Below, piece by piece: positions 11,301 to 23,300 of a stretch of 27,425 nt of DNA. Where the stretch lies: NCBI GenBank assembly GCA_028565715.1, contig JAOXYC010202017.1, positions 1 through 27,425 on the forward strand. Reading direction: 5' to 3'. The stretch comes from Phoronis pallida (Eukaryota > Phoronida > Phoronidae). Positions within the stretch are counted from its first letter, which is position 1. The number at the start of each line of letters is the position of its first letter. The notes below the pieces were generated by a model that was not told the origin of the DNA, ran no database searches, and worked only from the letters and a program-made list of their open reading frames with translations. Both the position numbers and the translations under genes were made by a program.

Positions 11301-14300
11301 AATGATCTCTCAAAATTGTATGTTGGATTTATTTTATCAAAAACAAGAAAAGAAAAATGCTTTATGACTTTGAAATTATTATGTTCCATTTTTGTGGGCT
11401 TTTTTTTGATAAATACAGCTCTTTCTTACAGCTACAAGCTCTGTTAGGGCCTTCTTTCATTATGATGGTAAAATAAATTGTTTTTATTAGTTATGAGTTT
11501 TGTTGAAGTTGTTGTTCTACATGCCTATATATTTTTGTTTTGTTCTGAATTTGACTTTATTCTTGTTTTGGCCATTCAGATAAGCTATCACTGGAATCCT
11601 TAATTAATATTTCTAACGATCTTAAGTTTGTTATTTCCTCTGTTTACAGCAACAAGAAGCCCCTGTTGTTGATGATCTCGGCAAGGAATGTGTGCAAGCT
11701 CTCTATGACTACGCTGAGAAGAGTCCACGTGAAGTCTCCATGAAGAAGGGAGATGTACTCACTCTGCTCAACAGTTCAAACAAGGTTAGCATTAGAATAG
11801 ACATTTTATGTCTGGTATTTTTTTCTTGGTGATATTCTATCGGGTTAAACGGTATTTATTGAAATTTTGCATTCAATGTTTATTTTGAGACCGTTATGTA
11901 TTGAGAGCAAGATAATATGTTGTACAAAACTGTCAGAGAACACGATCTATCTCACAGAAGCAAGACGTCTGAATATAATTTTGTTTTTACATATGTTTTG
12001 GTTTTCACAAAAGATTTTTGTTGAAATAAGACTTTTCAGTCATTTAAGTTTTGTAAAATTCTAAAGAGTGCTCAACTAAATGTTTCATGCAGATTTCTTT
12101 GGATCAAATCTCCACGATCAATACTGAAATATTTCTCCCAATTCCAGGACTGGTGGAAAGTTGAAGTTGGTGACCGTCAGGGATTCGTGCCAGCTGCGTA
12201 CTTGAAGAAACTCGAGACCGGACTGTCTGCCAGCCGAGAACAACTGGCTGATGAATTCACTATCTCTGTCCGACAGAGACAGATTGAAGATCAGTAAGTA
12301 GTATTCTGATTGGTCTATGTGTAGCCATGTGACTTCTGTGTTGTCTGGTAGTGGATAATGGTGAAGTGGGAGATATTATTGAAGGCTTTGGAATCGGACG
12401 TTATCTGACAATTCTTATGAGTGCTTTAGTCATTGATCCTCTAAACAGATATAGTGTATTGAAATCCCTAGATTATCCCAATAACTGGCTACTATTTTGG
12501 TAAATTTTCTATTGAAATTCCAAAAGACGTTTAGCAGAATAAAAACACCAGAATGAAAATGTGTTGAAAACAGTCAGCATTCGTTCATCCTTTTGAGAAA
12601 ATGATACAAATAATGCTTTTGCTGGTAGAAAGAATTCAAAAAAACAACAACAACCAATTTCACAAAAAAAATGATTTTCAAACAGATATCAAGTAAACTC
12701 ATTTCTCTCCATTGTCTCCCACAGGTATGACAGTCTCATTGACATGGGTAACCAGCGTAGTAACAGACTGAGAGACAGTGCCCGAACATACGCCGTTGTA
12801 CGTGATGCGGCTGAGTTGGGAGATTGGATCGATGCTAAAGAGCAGATCGCGGTTGAGGAGGTTATTCAGGCAGAGGACCTTGAACAGGTGGAAGCTCAGC
12901 AGAAGAAGTTTGATGACTTCCAGAGGGTAAGTTTGTGTGGGGATTGTGTTGGAAATGAGGTGTGAAGAAGATTTTTGTCTTCTTGAACTCACTTGTTTTA
13001 AATAATAGCAGGATGTCATTGTAAACATGCTGTTTAGTTTCAACATTTCAAGCAGCTTAATATGAAAAAGTCAAAATGCTGTTGTCAATGATATCTATTT
13101 TGAAAGTAAGAGTAAAAAGTGATGTAAAATTAGAACAAAATGATAGAATATACTTTTGGTTTCATTTGAAGTAAGAACCAACCTTTTACTTTGTTTAAAT
13201 TTTCTTTGTCAAATGACTTACGTAAGACATATTTTATTTTAATTTTACAGGATTTGAAATCCAATGAACAACGTCTACAAGAGATGAACAACCTGGCTGA
13301 GCAGCTTGACACCATGGGTGAAACTGAGGCTGCGGATAAAATCAGAATGCAGATCACGGTACGAAATCAAACCGCTAATATCTAAAACTTTTTACAAGCT
13401 GTTAGATATAATTGTGCAATGTTAAATGATGCCAACATAAATTTTGAGATTAAGGTTTTAGTAAGTAGTGAACATATCATTCACCCAGGTTGATGAAATA
13501 TTGTAAGTTATGCTCAAAGCATATTCACTTACTGGGAGACTGAGAAATTGATTCATGTCAAACGTTTCCACCCTCCTCTATAGGTCTTGGTCACTAGCAC
13601 TGACTGCTGTTCCCGTCAGTGCTAGTGACCAAGACCCTTAGAGGAGGGTGGAAACGTTTGACATGAACCAAATTCTCAGTCTCCTAGTGAATATGTTTTG
13701 AGCATCAAAACAGGAGACAATGAACAATCTTTTTTACTATTGTAGGTAATGTTTTTTGATTTTGAAGGAATTGAGTATTAATAAAATGCTTTGAAATACA
13801 GTTGTTATTTGAACCTGTTTTGAAAGAATTCTTCTATTTTCAGACCATTAACGCCCGTTGGGAGAAACTGCAAGAGACCACACAACAACAGGCTGCTAAA
13901 CTAGCCAGCTCTCATGAAGTTCAGAGATACCACAGGTAATGATTTTCATCACATAACTTCTTGTTTTCAATCTAGTAACTTGATTCGGTAAATATCTATT
14001 GTTAGATTCTTATGTTGCATGTCCCATTCACAGTATGGGCCATGGTGTTGTGTATACTGTGGTAAAGCCAGGACATGGAAATGATTTTAATACTCAGAAA
14101 ATAAAAGTTTTCTAACATTATTAAAAAAAAAAAAATTGTTAAAGTTGACAATGTGTGAAAAAAGTATTCTCAAATTCATGGGGAGTGAAACCAAACTTTT
14201 ATTAAATTCAATTATTGAAGTTTATTCTTTAATAATGACGAGCTATAATCACCAAATCAAAACCAAAATTGAAAAATTGTATTACATTTTTCACTGGTTA

Positions 14301-17300
14301 CAGAGATGCTGATGAAACAATTGACTGGATTAATGAGAAAGACCAGGCTCTCAACACCGACAACTATGGTCAAGATCTGGCCAGTGTCCAGAGACTACAG
14401 AGGAAACATGAGGGTCTTGAGAGGGATTTGGCTGCTATTGGTGGCAAGGTATGATGAAGAATGTTCTGGTGGTAGATCATTGGAAAATGCTTTGTTTGTT
14501 ACATTGGACAGTTGAAGGGCCATTTTCATGTGTGTGATATCTAGTTGAAACATTGTTAAGAATGAAGATAATGCTCTGAATTGAAGCTCCCTTTCTCTTT
14601 TGGCATAAAAATGAAACGTTTTGGAAGTTTCAAGAAGAAATTATTGAGGACCAAAGTAATTGCAGAATTCATTCTTAGTAGTGTCAAAGGTAAACAATGG
14701 ATATTCTGTACTGAACATTTTTTTTTTAAATTGGATGGGAAACCATTGTAAAAGCCAGCCTTAAGATTGCATCCAGCAATAATTTCTAATTTCAGGTTCA
14801 ACAACTGGACGAGACAGCTATCCGTCTGACCCAGAGTCATCCAGACCAAGCTGAGGGTATCAACCAGCATCAGAATGATTTAACGGAGAAATGGAATGAT
14901 CTGACAGGCAAGGCAAACGACCGCAAGGCCAAGCTGCTGGATTCCTACGACTTCCAGAGGTTCTTGAGCGACTACAGGTAAAAATATAGAAAAGTCTAAA
15001 GACTTTTGAATTGGTTTTCTCAAAAGTTAGCAAGGCAGAATTTAAGAAAAAATATTTTCTTTTCAGGACCCTTTTCTTTAGTCAAAAGGCATACCTTAAA
15101 AATGTAGAAAAGTCATAAGACTTTGGAATTGTTTTTCTCACAATTTAGCAAAGCAGAGTTTGAGAAAAAACATTTTGCTTCTCGGGGCTTATTTCTGTAG
15201 TCATGAGACATTCCTTAACAAACGTGTTTTTGTATCAACCGATATCTATTTGGAATGCATTTTAAAATTCATTTATTTCACCGGAAACCATCTTCTCGAA
15301 TAACCAGTAAGTAAGTCACAATAATATGCGTTGCCCTACTTAGAAGTTAAACTGGACTGTTTTCTAAAAGCACATTATCCGGTGCAATGAAAGTGAAAAC
15401 TTATTGCTAGAAATTGCAAAAAGTATAAGATAAGAATGAAAAACTTCTCAGAGCTCTGTTGATAAAATCCAAATTGAAGCTGACAGGTGCTCTACATATT
15501 CATTGTAGTAAACCAACTCTAAATGCGTGCTTGTTATTTCAGAGATCTGATGTCATGGATCAGTAGCATGCAGACACTTGTATCCAGTGATGAGTTGGCC
15601 AAGGATGTCACCGGAGCTGAGGCCCTGTTGGAGAGACACCAGGTAACGCATCTGGCTTAATAAATTTCTTAGAAATATGACGACGGGACAATTATAAAGA
15701 AATCTTTATTATTTTAGGTTACCCTACATTGATTTTGATTTCATTCAAGTGAAATATGTACAGTTATGAATTGTTTCATTCACACAAGAAATTAATATGT
15801 ATCACATATTTCACTTGTACTAACTATGGGATATCTCATATAAGTACAAAGTGAAGTATGTGAAATGTGTAATTTTCTTGTGTGATTGTCAGCATTCATG
15901 ATTGTATTTATTGATGGAATTATCAATTAATTTCACTTTTCTGATTAATTTTCATTTTTTCATCACATTTCTAGTCTGGTGGCTGATGGAATGTCTTCAA
16001 TGTTGTTGCTTTCTATGTTATTTGATTTTCTAGACTTTATTACATCCAAATGATTTTTTCATAGATTTACTCTGTCATCTCAGTTTCATTATTTATTTTA
16101 AACACAAGACTTATTTCAATATTTTTTCCTAGTACTCAACTCACTGTCAATAACTTTTTTCACCTATTTTATTAACTTTCAAACTTTTCATTTGAATTTT
16201 GTTTTATTTCTACCTGGTCATTTTGTTGATATTTTGTTGGGTTCTTGCCATAAATAGGCTTACCGCACGGAAATAGACATTCATTACGGTGACGGAGATA
16301 TGGTGCCTCAGGTGCGGTAATTAATTACACGGCTTTATGCTGCATGCCGTTACTGCATGGCCAAATGTTAAAAATGTTTGTTTATTTTATGACATATTTT
16401 CCTGTAGCAAAGACAATTGAAAACCAAGAAAGCTTTTTTAAAAAGATAATCTCTCTCTGTTGGTCCCAATCTGGCATCAAATCTCAAATCAACTAGAAAT
16501 GTTGTGTACGAATCCTTTGTTGAACACAACTTACTTACATCTGAGTCCAAAAGTTCAAAAAATCTGCAAAGGGGTGAATTGAGTGCTTTTGTGTCAGATA
16601 TATTGACTTTTTATCGGATACAAAGCTCTCAAATCTTGGTTTTCACTTCAATCTGCAGGAAGATATTCTACTGAAAAATCTGTTATTTTGTAAAGTTATT
16701 CCAAAATCACCTTTTTTATTTCATGTAGTTGCCATAGTTTTAGCCAAGTTCCCAAGATGCACTGGGACTTCAGTGTAGTACATGCTTGTCTCAGACACTC
16801 TGATTGGTTGGTTGGCTTAGAAGGTTGACCAATCATTGTTGTTCTTTTATTGTACATAATGTCATCAAAAACTGTTTTGAATCGATTGTTAATTCGTTAT
16901 AAAGTGAACTTAATTGGATCATGAATAACCTGCATGGTGTGGGTTAACTCTATTTTTTTCAAGTGTGTCATAAATGGAATACATTCAAACTATGTCTTAG
17001 GGCTATCCCAGCAAAAAATGTATCCCCAGGGGGGGGAAGGCACTTTTCTTTAGACCCACCTACCACATTTTTTAATTAATTTTTCTTTTATACTTGTTAT
17101 TCAACAACTTTTGTATTACTGAAGATATATTGCCGTTATATACCAACTTTTATACTTATATATATTTTTTAAGAAAATACCCACCTACCCATATTAATTA
17201 ATTAAACAACCTCCCCCCAAGGATACCTTTTTTGCAGGAATAGCCCTTAGCAAATTCTAAATGAAACAAATATTGCTGTGCGCTAAGCCAAGGGATGGTT

Positions 17301-20300
17301 TTCAAGTGATGGGTTGCCAAATCCTACTGCACACACACTTTCCAACTTGCCGCAATTCAACACACATCTATGCAATAAGGTCCAGAAAACTTAAAACTCA
17401 TCCTCTGTATTTCTGCCTCTTACACAATTCTGTGCAATTATATACTCTGAATAATTTGCTTCTTTTTAGTTTTGACAACTTTTCTGTTATAAATTCATTT
17501 AAAAGACAAAATAAATTTGGTAGGTCTACAGCCATCCACAACATGCAACAATCAGAATTCAGTGAATAACCAATGAACAGCGCATTTAATCTTAATTGTT
17601 TCTTAACCAATCGAAAAAAACATGCATGGTCAGGTTTGCTTGGAGTTCAGTGTGTTATTTTCAATCATTGCATGAAGTAGAAATGATGTTTTATGGTTTC
17701 CCTTCCTGAATTCTTGTTTTGGTCATATTATCTTTTAGATGATTTGATCCAGTCCTTGGAGAAACCATCTGTTCTTATTATATAGCTTTAATCAAGACAT
17801 TATTTAAATAATGAAAATAAATTTACTTGAGTTCATTACCGTATGTTTTGTATAACACTGCACCAAGTTATCAATGTCTGGTCAACTAACATAGCATTGT
17901 GGCTTTTCCTAGATTTAGAGCTAATATTCAAATAATATTTTATATTCTCCACTAAGCATAAGCAGGCATCACCAAACAGCAACTATCTGACCTATCGTCA
18001 CTTTTCTCGTAAATTATCCTCTTTCGAAACAATATTTAGATTCTTGATTCTCTAATAAATTGAATCTTTTCATTTCATTAATTGCAACCTTCAAATGCCC
18101 TCATTTTTATCTGGACCCCATTATCCTGACATTTAATTCTGCATTGGGGGGTTCAATTGATACCAAAAATTGGGGACAAGAACTGTATTCCAAAAGTTGA
18201 GTTTTTAAACGATTTTAATCACTTAGTCCTCACTTACCTTTTTTGCTGTTCTAAATCTCTATTTTGCACTCAGCAGTATTATCCTCTATGAGCAGCACTC
18301 TCCTGGTCTGAATAACTCACACAAAGGCAGAAATAAGGATTCCATAGATAAATATTATTCCAAATCTTTTTCATATTTGAAGTCGACGTTCAAACCGGAA
18401 CATTATCGTTTTTATTTAAAACTGAGCCTAGGGGTGAGGCAGACCTTTGAAGAACAAGAGATCAAATAGATGTTTGGCTTTGTTGTCAGGATTAGTAATT
18501 AATAAGGGGTTTGTTATTCTGGGTGGTGTTTTCCAAACTGATACGAGTTCTCTAAAAATAATCTTTAAGTTTGCCGCATAAATTGGACAATTCAAGTACA
18601 AAAAATAGTAGTTAATTTTTTTCTGTTACCGTTTCCAGGAGCATCGTACAGAGATTGATGCCAGAGCTGGAACTTTCCAAGCATTTGAAATGTTTGGTAA
18701 CCAACTCCTTCAGAACAGTCATTATGCGTCCGATGATGTCAAAGAAAAGTTGGATGACTTGGCCCAGGCTAGAGAGGAGCTTGAGAAGTAAGCATATTCT
18801 GTTTTGTATTATTCTAGAAACAATTCTTCTGACATGCGTCATCTTTGAACGATCAAATTTGCAAATTACAGTAATATGTTTTTTTCCATATTGGTTTTAA
18901 GAACAAAAATGAAAAAAATATTGTTGGCATTTAAACTTTTTCAGTTTCTGTTCTAAAATTTTCGGTGTGTTGTTCTCTATCAATTGTAGAATATCAGAGA
19001 AGAATTAAGCTTTGATAGGTATTCCTATTTAGTTTTTTGTAGAAAATGAATTAAGTTGATAAATTTAATGAGATTTATATCATTTAATAGAAATTTATAG
19101 CTGTTATTCAGTCTAAGTTTTGTTATTTTAGGGACTGGATAGGTCGTCGCATGAAACTTGACCAGAATCTTGAGCTTCAGCTGTTCAACCGTGACAGCGA
19201 GCAGGCCGAGAACTGGATGGAGACACGTGAGACGTCCCTCGCCGGAGGAGATGCCGTTGATGGCGATAGTGTGGATAACATGATCAAGAGACACGAGGAC
19301 TTTGACAGGGCCATCAATGCTCAGGTAGATTTGTGATCAAGGATTTTCTATACCTAATCAGAAAAGGTGCACAGCGCCGCTCATGGGGTAAAACATATAC
19401 TGGCTATAATGCTATTATGCGTTAAATATCAGACAGAATTAGGAGTAGCTGGGTAGCTTAGAGGTAGAGCACCATAACCGGCTATTGTGGGGACCTTGGT
19501 TCGATTCCCAGTTCAGTTACGATGATTTTTTCTGTCTTTTCAAATTAATCAAAACATGGTACATAATTACTTTTGCCATGTTTGATGTTCATGATCATCA
19601 AGAATTCCAAGAACAATTTATGAAGTTTTTTCTCTAATAAGATTTTTTTAGTACTTTGATTACAGTACTGTCAAAGCCTCCAACTTCTTAGTCACTCTAG
19701 GTATTTCTACAGAATAAGCCAATAGAGTGGCTAGCTGTGTGTTCATGTTTTTAAGCTTCTAGTATTTAGTTGTGCCAGCCATTTTGTTGGTAGTGAAGGA
19801 AACATTCATTTCTGGTTGTATGCAAAAAAATGTTATGAATGTTTTTTATTCAGTAAATGAAAAAGTTTAAATTTACCAAAATCATCAATTATATGATTGA
19901 TTTCAACTCAAAATTGAAATTAGTTTGGGAACTACACTGTCTTATGATATGTTTCTCTATTTTAACACATCAAATTTTCTAATTTTAGGAGGAAAAGATT
20001 GTTGCACTAGAACAGTTCGCTGATCAACTATGTGCCGCTGATCATTATGACGCTCCTGCTATTTCTGACAAGAAAGACCAAGTCCTGGATAGGTATGAAG
20101 TAAAAATGTGGTGTCAAGTTTATGGAAAGAATTTAATTGGTTCAACAGAAACTTTTGTAGTTAGAACTTAATATTGCCCTGTTGGGTCTATTTGCAGGGA
20201 TCCTTGTACCTTACTCCCTATTTGACTAAATTTCAAAATTCTTAAATCTATGCGATCACCACTTCAGTGGTGCAGTTGATTATAAGATTAGTTAAGATCT

Positions 20301-23300
20301 CTTGAAAGTATGGTAAGTTTTTAAAAAAAGCTGCCAAAAACTCTTACAATGTTACTTCACAAAACAACTCGAGCAATAGTCAATTATTCAAAAATTATTT
20401 TTAAAAAAATGAATTTTTATTACCAACGTAATCTTCCAATTGCCCAACAGGTGGAGCAACTTGAAGACAGCTCTTATTGAGAACCGCTCCAAGCTTGGCG
20501 AGGCACAGACTCTACAACAGTTTGTGCGTGAAGCTGAAGACATCGAGGTATGGATGTCCGAGAAGATGCAGGTGGCCCTCGACGAGTCTTACAAAGATCC
20601 AACCAACATTCAAGCTAAGCACCAGAAACATCAAGCATTCGAGGCAGAACTCAAGGCCAACGAGGATCGCCTGAACCAAGTTATCAACACTGGAAATAGT
20701 AAGTGTTTCAATCTCATGGCCAACTCTCTCTGTTCACCTAAATTATTTGACATTAATTAATTTTCTTTATTTCTTTGTTTTCAAAATAAAAGGCTCGTGG
20801 TAAAACTTCCATGATTTTGGACAGCTGGATGGCAACACACATTTAATTTCTCTAAAAACATTTTTCCATAAAAATTTGGCTTCACTTTGAGCAAATCCTG
20901 TTGACACTCTATTACCATGTTTAACAAATTTTACACGAGACCTCTCAAAGTGGCTTGGATTCGTTAAGCAAAAATGTGTCCAAAATAGAAGTTTTATCCT
21001 AATCCTACTTTCTTGCGTAATACCTTAAAACATTTTCCCAAATTTTATTCTTTATATCAAATCTTGCTTTATTTAATTTCTGGATGGTCATAGGACTGTT
21101 AATATCTTATTTTGAGTGGTGCTATATAATTTGATCCCCAGCCGCTGAGAATTTGTAACATATAGCTTTAGCAAACCCTGTAACGCAGTTAAACTCCATA
21201 GCTGGTGCTGGCTAGGAAAATTAAAAATGGACTGATGAAAGGAACTCAATGTCCAACCATACTTATGCTTGGGTGTGACATTTTACAGGAATGACAACAG
21301 GCGAAGGTGATTCTAAATCACACATAGAAGTGTCTAATAGCATGACTGTTTCAAATGAATTTGGTCATGTTAGATATAAACAATTCAGTGTTCTGTTGAA
21401 CGGTATTCTGTTTTAATGTACCGTACTATGGTTGAACTTTAAAAGCTACCAAAAAGCCAGTGGTCTTTGATATGAAAAATTTTTCCTAGGAAAAAATACT
21501 TACAAATTGGGGATTGACTGTGATACAAGCATGTTGTCTTACCCAGTTGATTTGGTTAATCATTGTTTTGTTTTGTTGGACACTGACAGCAAATAAAAGC
21601 ATGCAAATGTTCTACTTGATGCTCGTCTTGTTCAAAATTTTGTTTTTTAAACAAAACATGTTCGTGGACATTTTATGTCCACACAATGTTTGAGGTTTAC
21701 CTGTATGCTCATAAAAAGTTGGTCATAATGAAAAATTGAGTTTCCTGTTTGCATTGCATTGAATGTTCTGTTGAGAGCTGAGTGATGAAATGCACAAATA
21801 ACAACACATCACAACTTTGCAGTTGAATGCAAGCTTATGTCCCTGCTAGGCCTATATGAATGTTTGTATTTGAATGTCCACTTTGGAATGACAAGCACAT
21901 ACATTTTGTCAAATATTTTCATTTGGTAGCCAGTCCTGGGATTTCCAAACTGAACTACTCGCACTTGATTCTCGAAAGTTGCGTTGCAAATCAACTCAAA
22001 GTGAGTGACGCAGTTGATCATAGACAATTGAATGAAGTAAAGTTTGGGAATCTTAGGTACAGGGTGTGATTATTTTCGAATTTGTTAGTGGTTTTGAAGG
22101 CACGCATGAATGTGAGCCAAGTTGAAGTCTGTGCAAAATTGGTAATGGATTTTTCTATGAATTTGGTTTCAAATAGTGAACTCATGTATAGAATTAAAAC
22201 AAGACATTGATTCTTATTTTCTTAATATAGATGGCAACAAATGACATATTTCATCATTTCAATTTTACATGTCTTGCTTTAACTGCATGCATGCATGTTC
22301 TACAATTTATCATAACACTCTGATCCTTAATTCTCCAGCACTAACTGAGAACAACCAGTGTGCTGGCTCAGAGGACATAGTCAAGGAACGCGTCGCAAAC
22401 CTCTCGCAGCAATGGGATTACCTCATCACTCTGTCGACCGAGAAGAGCCTCAAGTTGAAGGAAGCCAATCGCCAGCAGACGTTCAACGCCGGGGTCAAGG
22501 ACATTGAGTTTTGGCTCGGTGAGGTGGAGCATCTACTATCATCTGATGATTATGGAAAAGATTTGGCATCTGTGCAGAATCTTCTAAAGAAACATCAACT
22601 TCTTGAGGCTGACATTTCAGCACATGATGTAAGTGAAACTTTAATCCTGATGATGATGAAAGTTGTTAAAGAAACATCTTCTGTTTTTTTTCTATTACAG
22701 CACATATTGAATTTGCTGAAGTCATGAAGTGATATAAAAATGAAAATTAAAAATAGACCAAATGAAGTTAGATAATGGCGTCCCTTTAAAAAATTTGAAT
22801 CCTGATAATGGAGAAAGTTGGTCTGAACTAATGCCATTTCATACTTCCTTTCCTTTGGAAGAGGCCATAAACTAAGAATAATATAAAGACCATATGGATA
22901 ATTGTGTTTAAAATTTATGTTTGCTTAAAACATAAGTGAGTAAATTTGACATTTACTAAAATTTATCAGAAAATTGAATTTATATAAGAAATGAATCAAT
23001 ATGATTTCTCAGTATATCACAATAAGTGATCCCCTTAGTTATTGAGGTTTAATGTAATGTAATGTAAGATAATAAAACGTTATCAAAACGCAATGGAATA
23101 ATGCTCTCTCATGTTCACATATTTTAAAATTGTTGTTAATATTCTAGGATCGCATCAGAGACCTGACCAACACTGCCAATGAGTTCATTGAGGCCGAAGT
23201 GTGGGATGCTGAGGCTCTTGCTGCCAAGAGAGATTCCATCAACGAACGTTATGAAAAGTGAGTCAACATTTTGACTTGTCAAGTTGAGAAATATCAAATC

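Larger units (their letters stand above)
15643..18638 (+). other. 3.0-kb intron 24 with a candidate cassette exon and repeats
   Basis: The longest intron in the window. It contains an inverted repeat at 15780-15885, a candidate 54-nt exon at 16258-16311 with TGCATG motifs downstream, and a MITE-like element at 17000-17246. From 17250 to 18630 I see only AT-rich non-coding sequence; open frames there are short and have no recognisable domain. Confidence 0.85.

Noticed and set aside
17261-17569. Open frame of about 100 codons in intron 24
   Set aside because: Composition is intron-like, no domain or homologous feature is recognisable, and it is not joined by convincing splice sites to the gene.
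19445-19520. A live tRNA-Ala gene
   Set aside because: Cloverleaf pairing is partial, the base before the anticodon position is C rather than T, and there are extra bases between the T stem and acceptor stem. A related copy with a shared T-rich tail exists on the other strand, so a SINE is the better reading.
19671-19705. Possible exon between GATTACAG and GTATTT in intron 26
   Set aside because: 35 nt is not a multiple of three, so inclusion would break the frame between two phase-0 exons.
21930-22000. Possible exon with acceptor TTTGGTAG and donor GTGAGT in an open frame ([21 protein letters not shown])
   Set aside because: Its 71-nt length would shift the frame between exons 28 and 29, and the other nearby donors (107 and 127 nt) do too. 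The peptide does not resemble spectrin.
22701-22727. Possible exon after TCTATTACAG in intron 29
   Set aside because: An in-frame stop (TGA) closes the frame at the 9th codon and the donor is weak.
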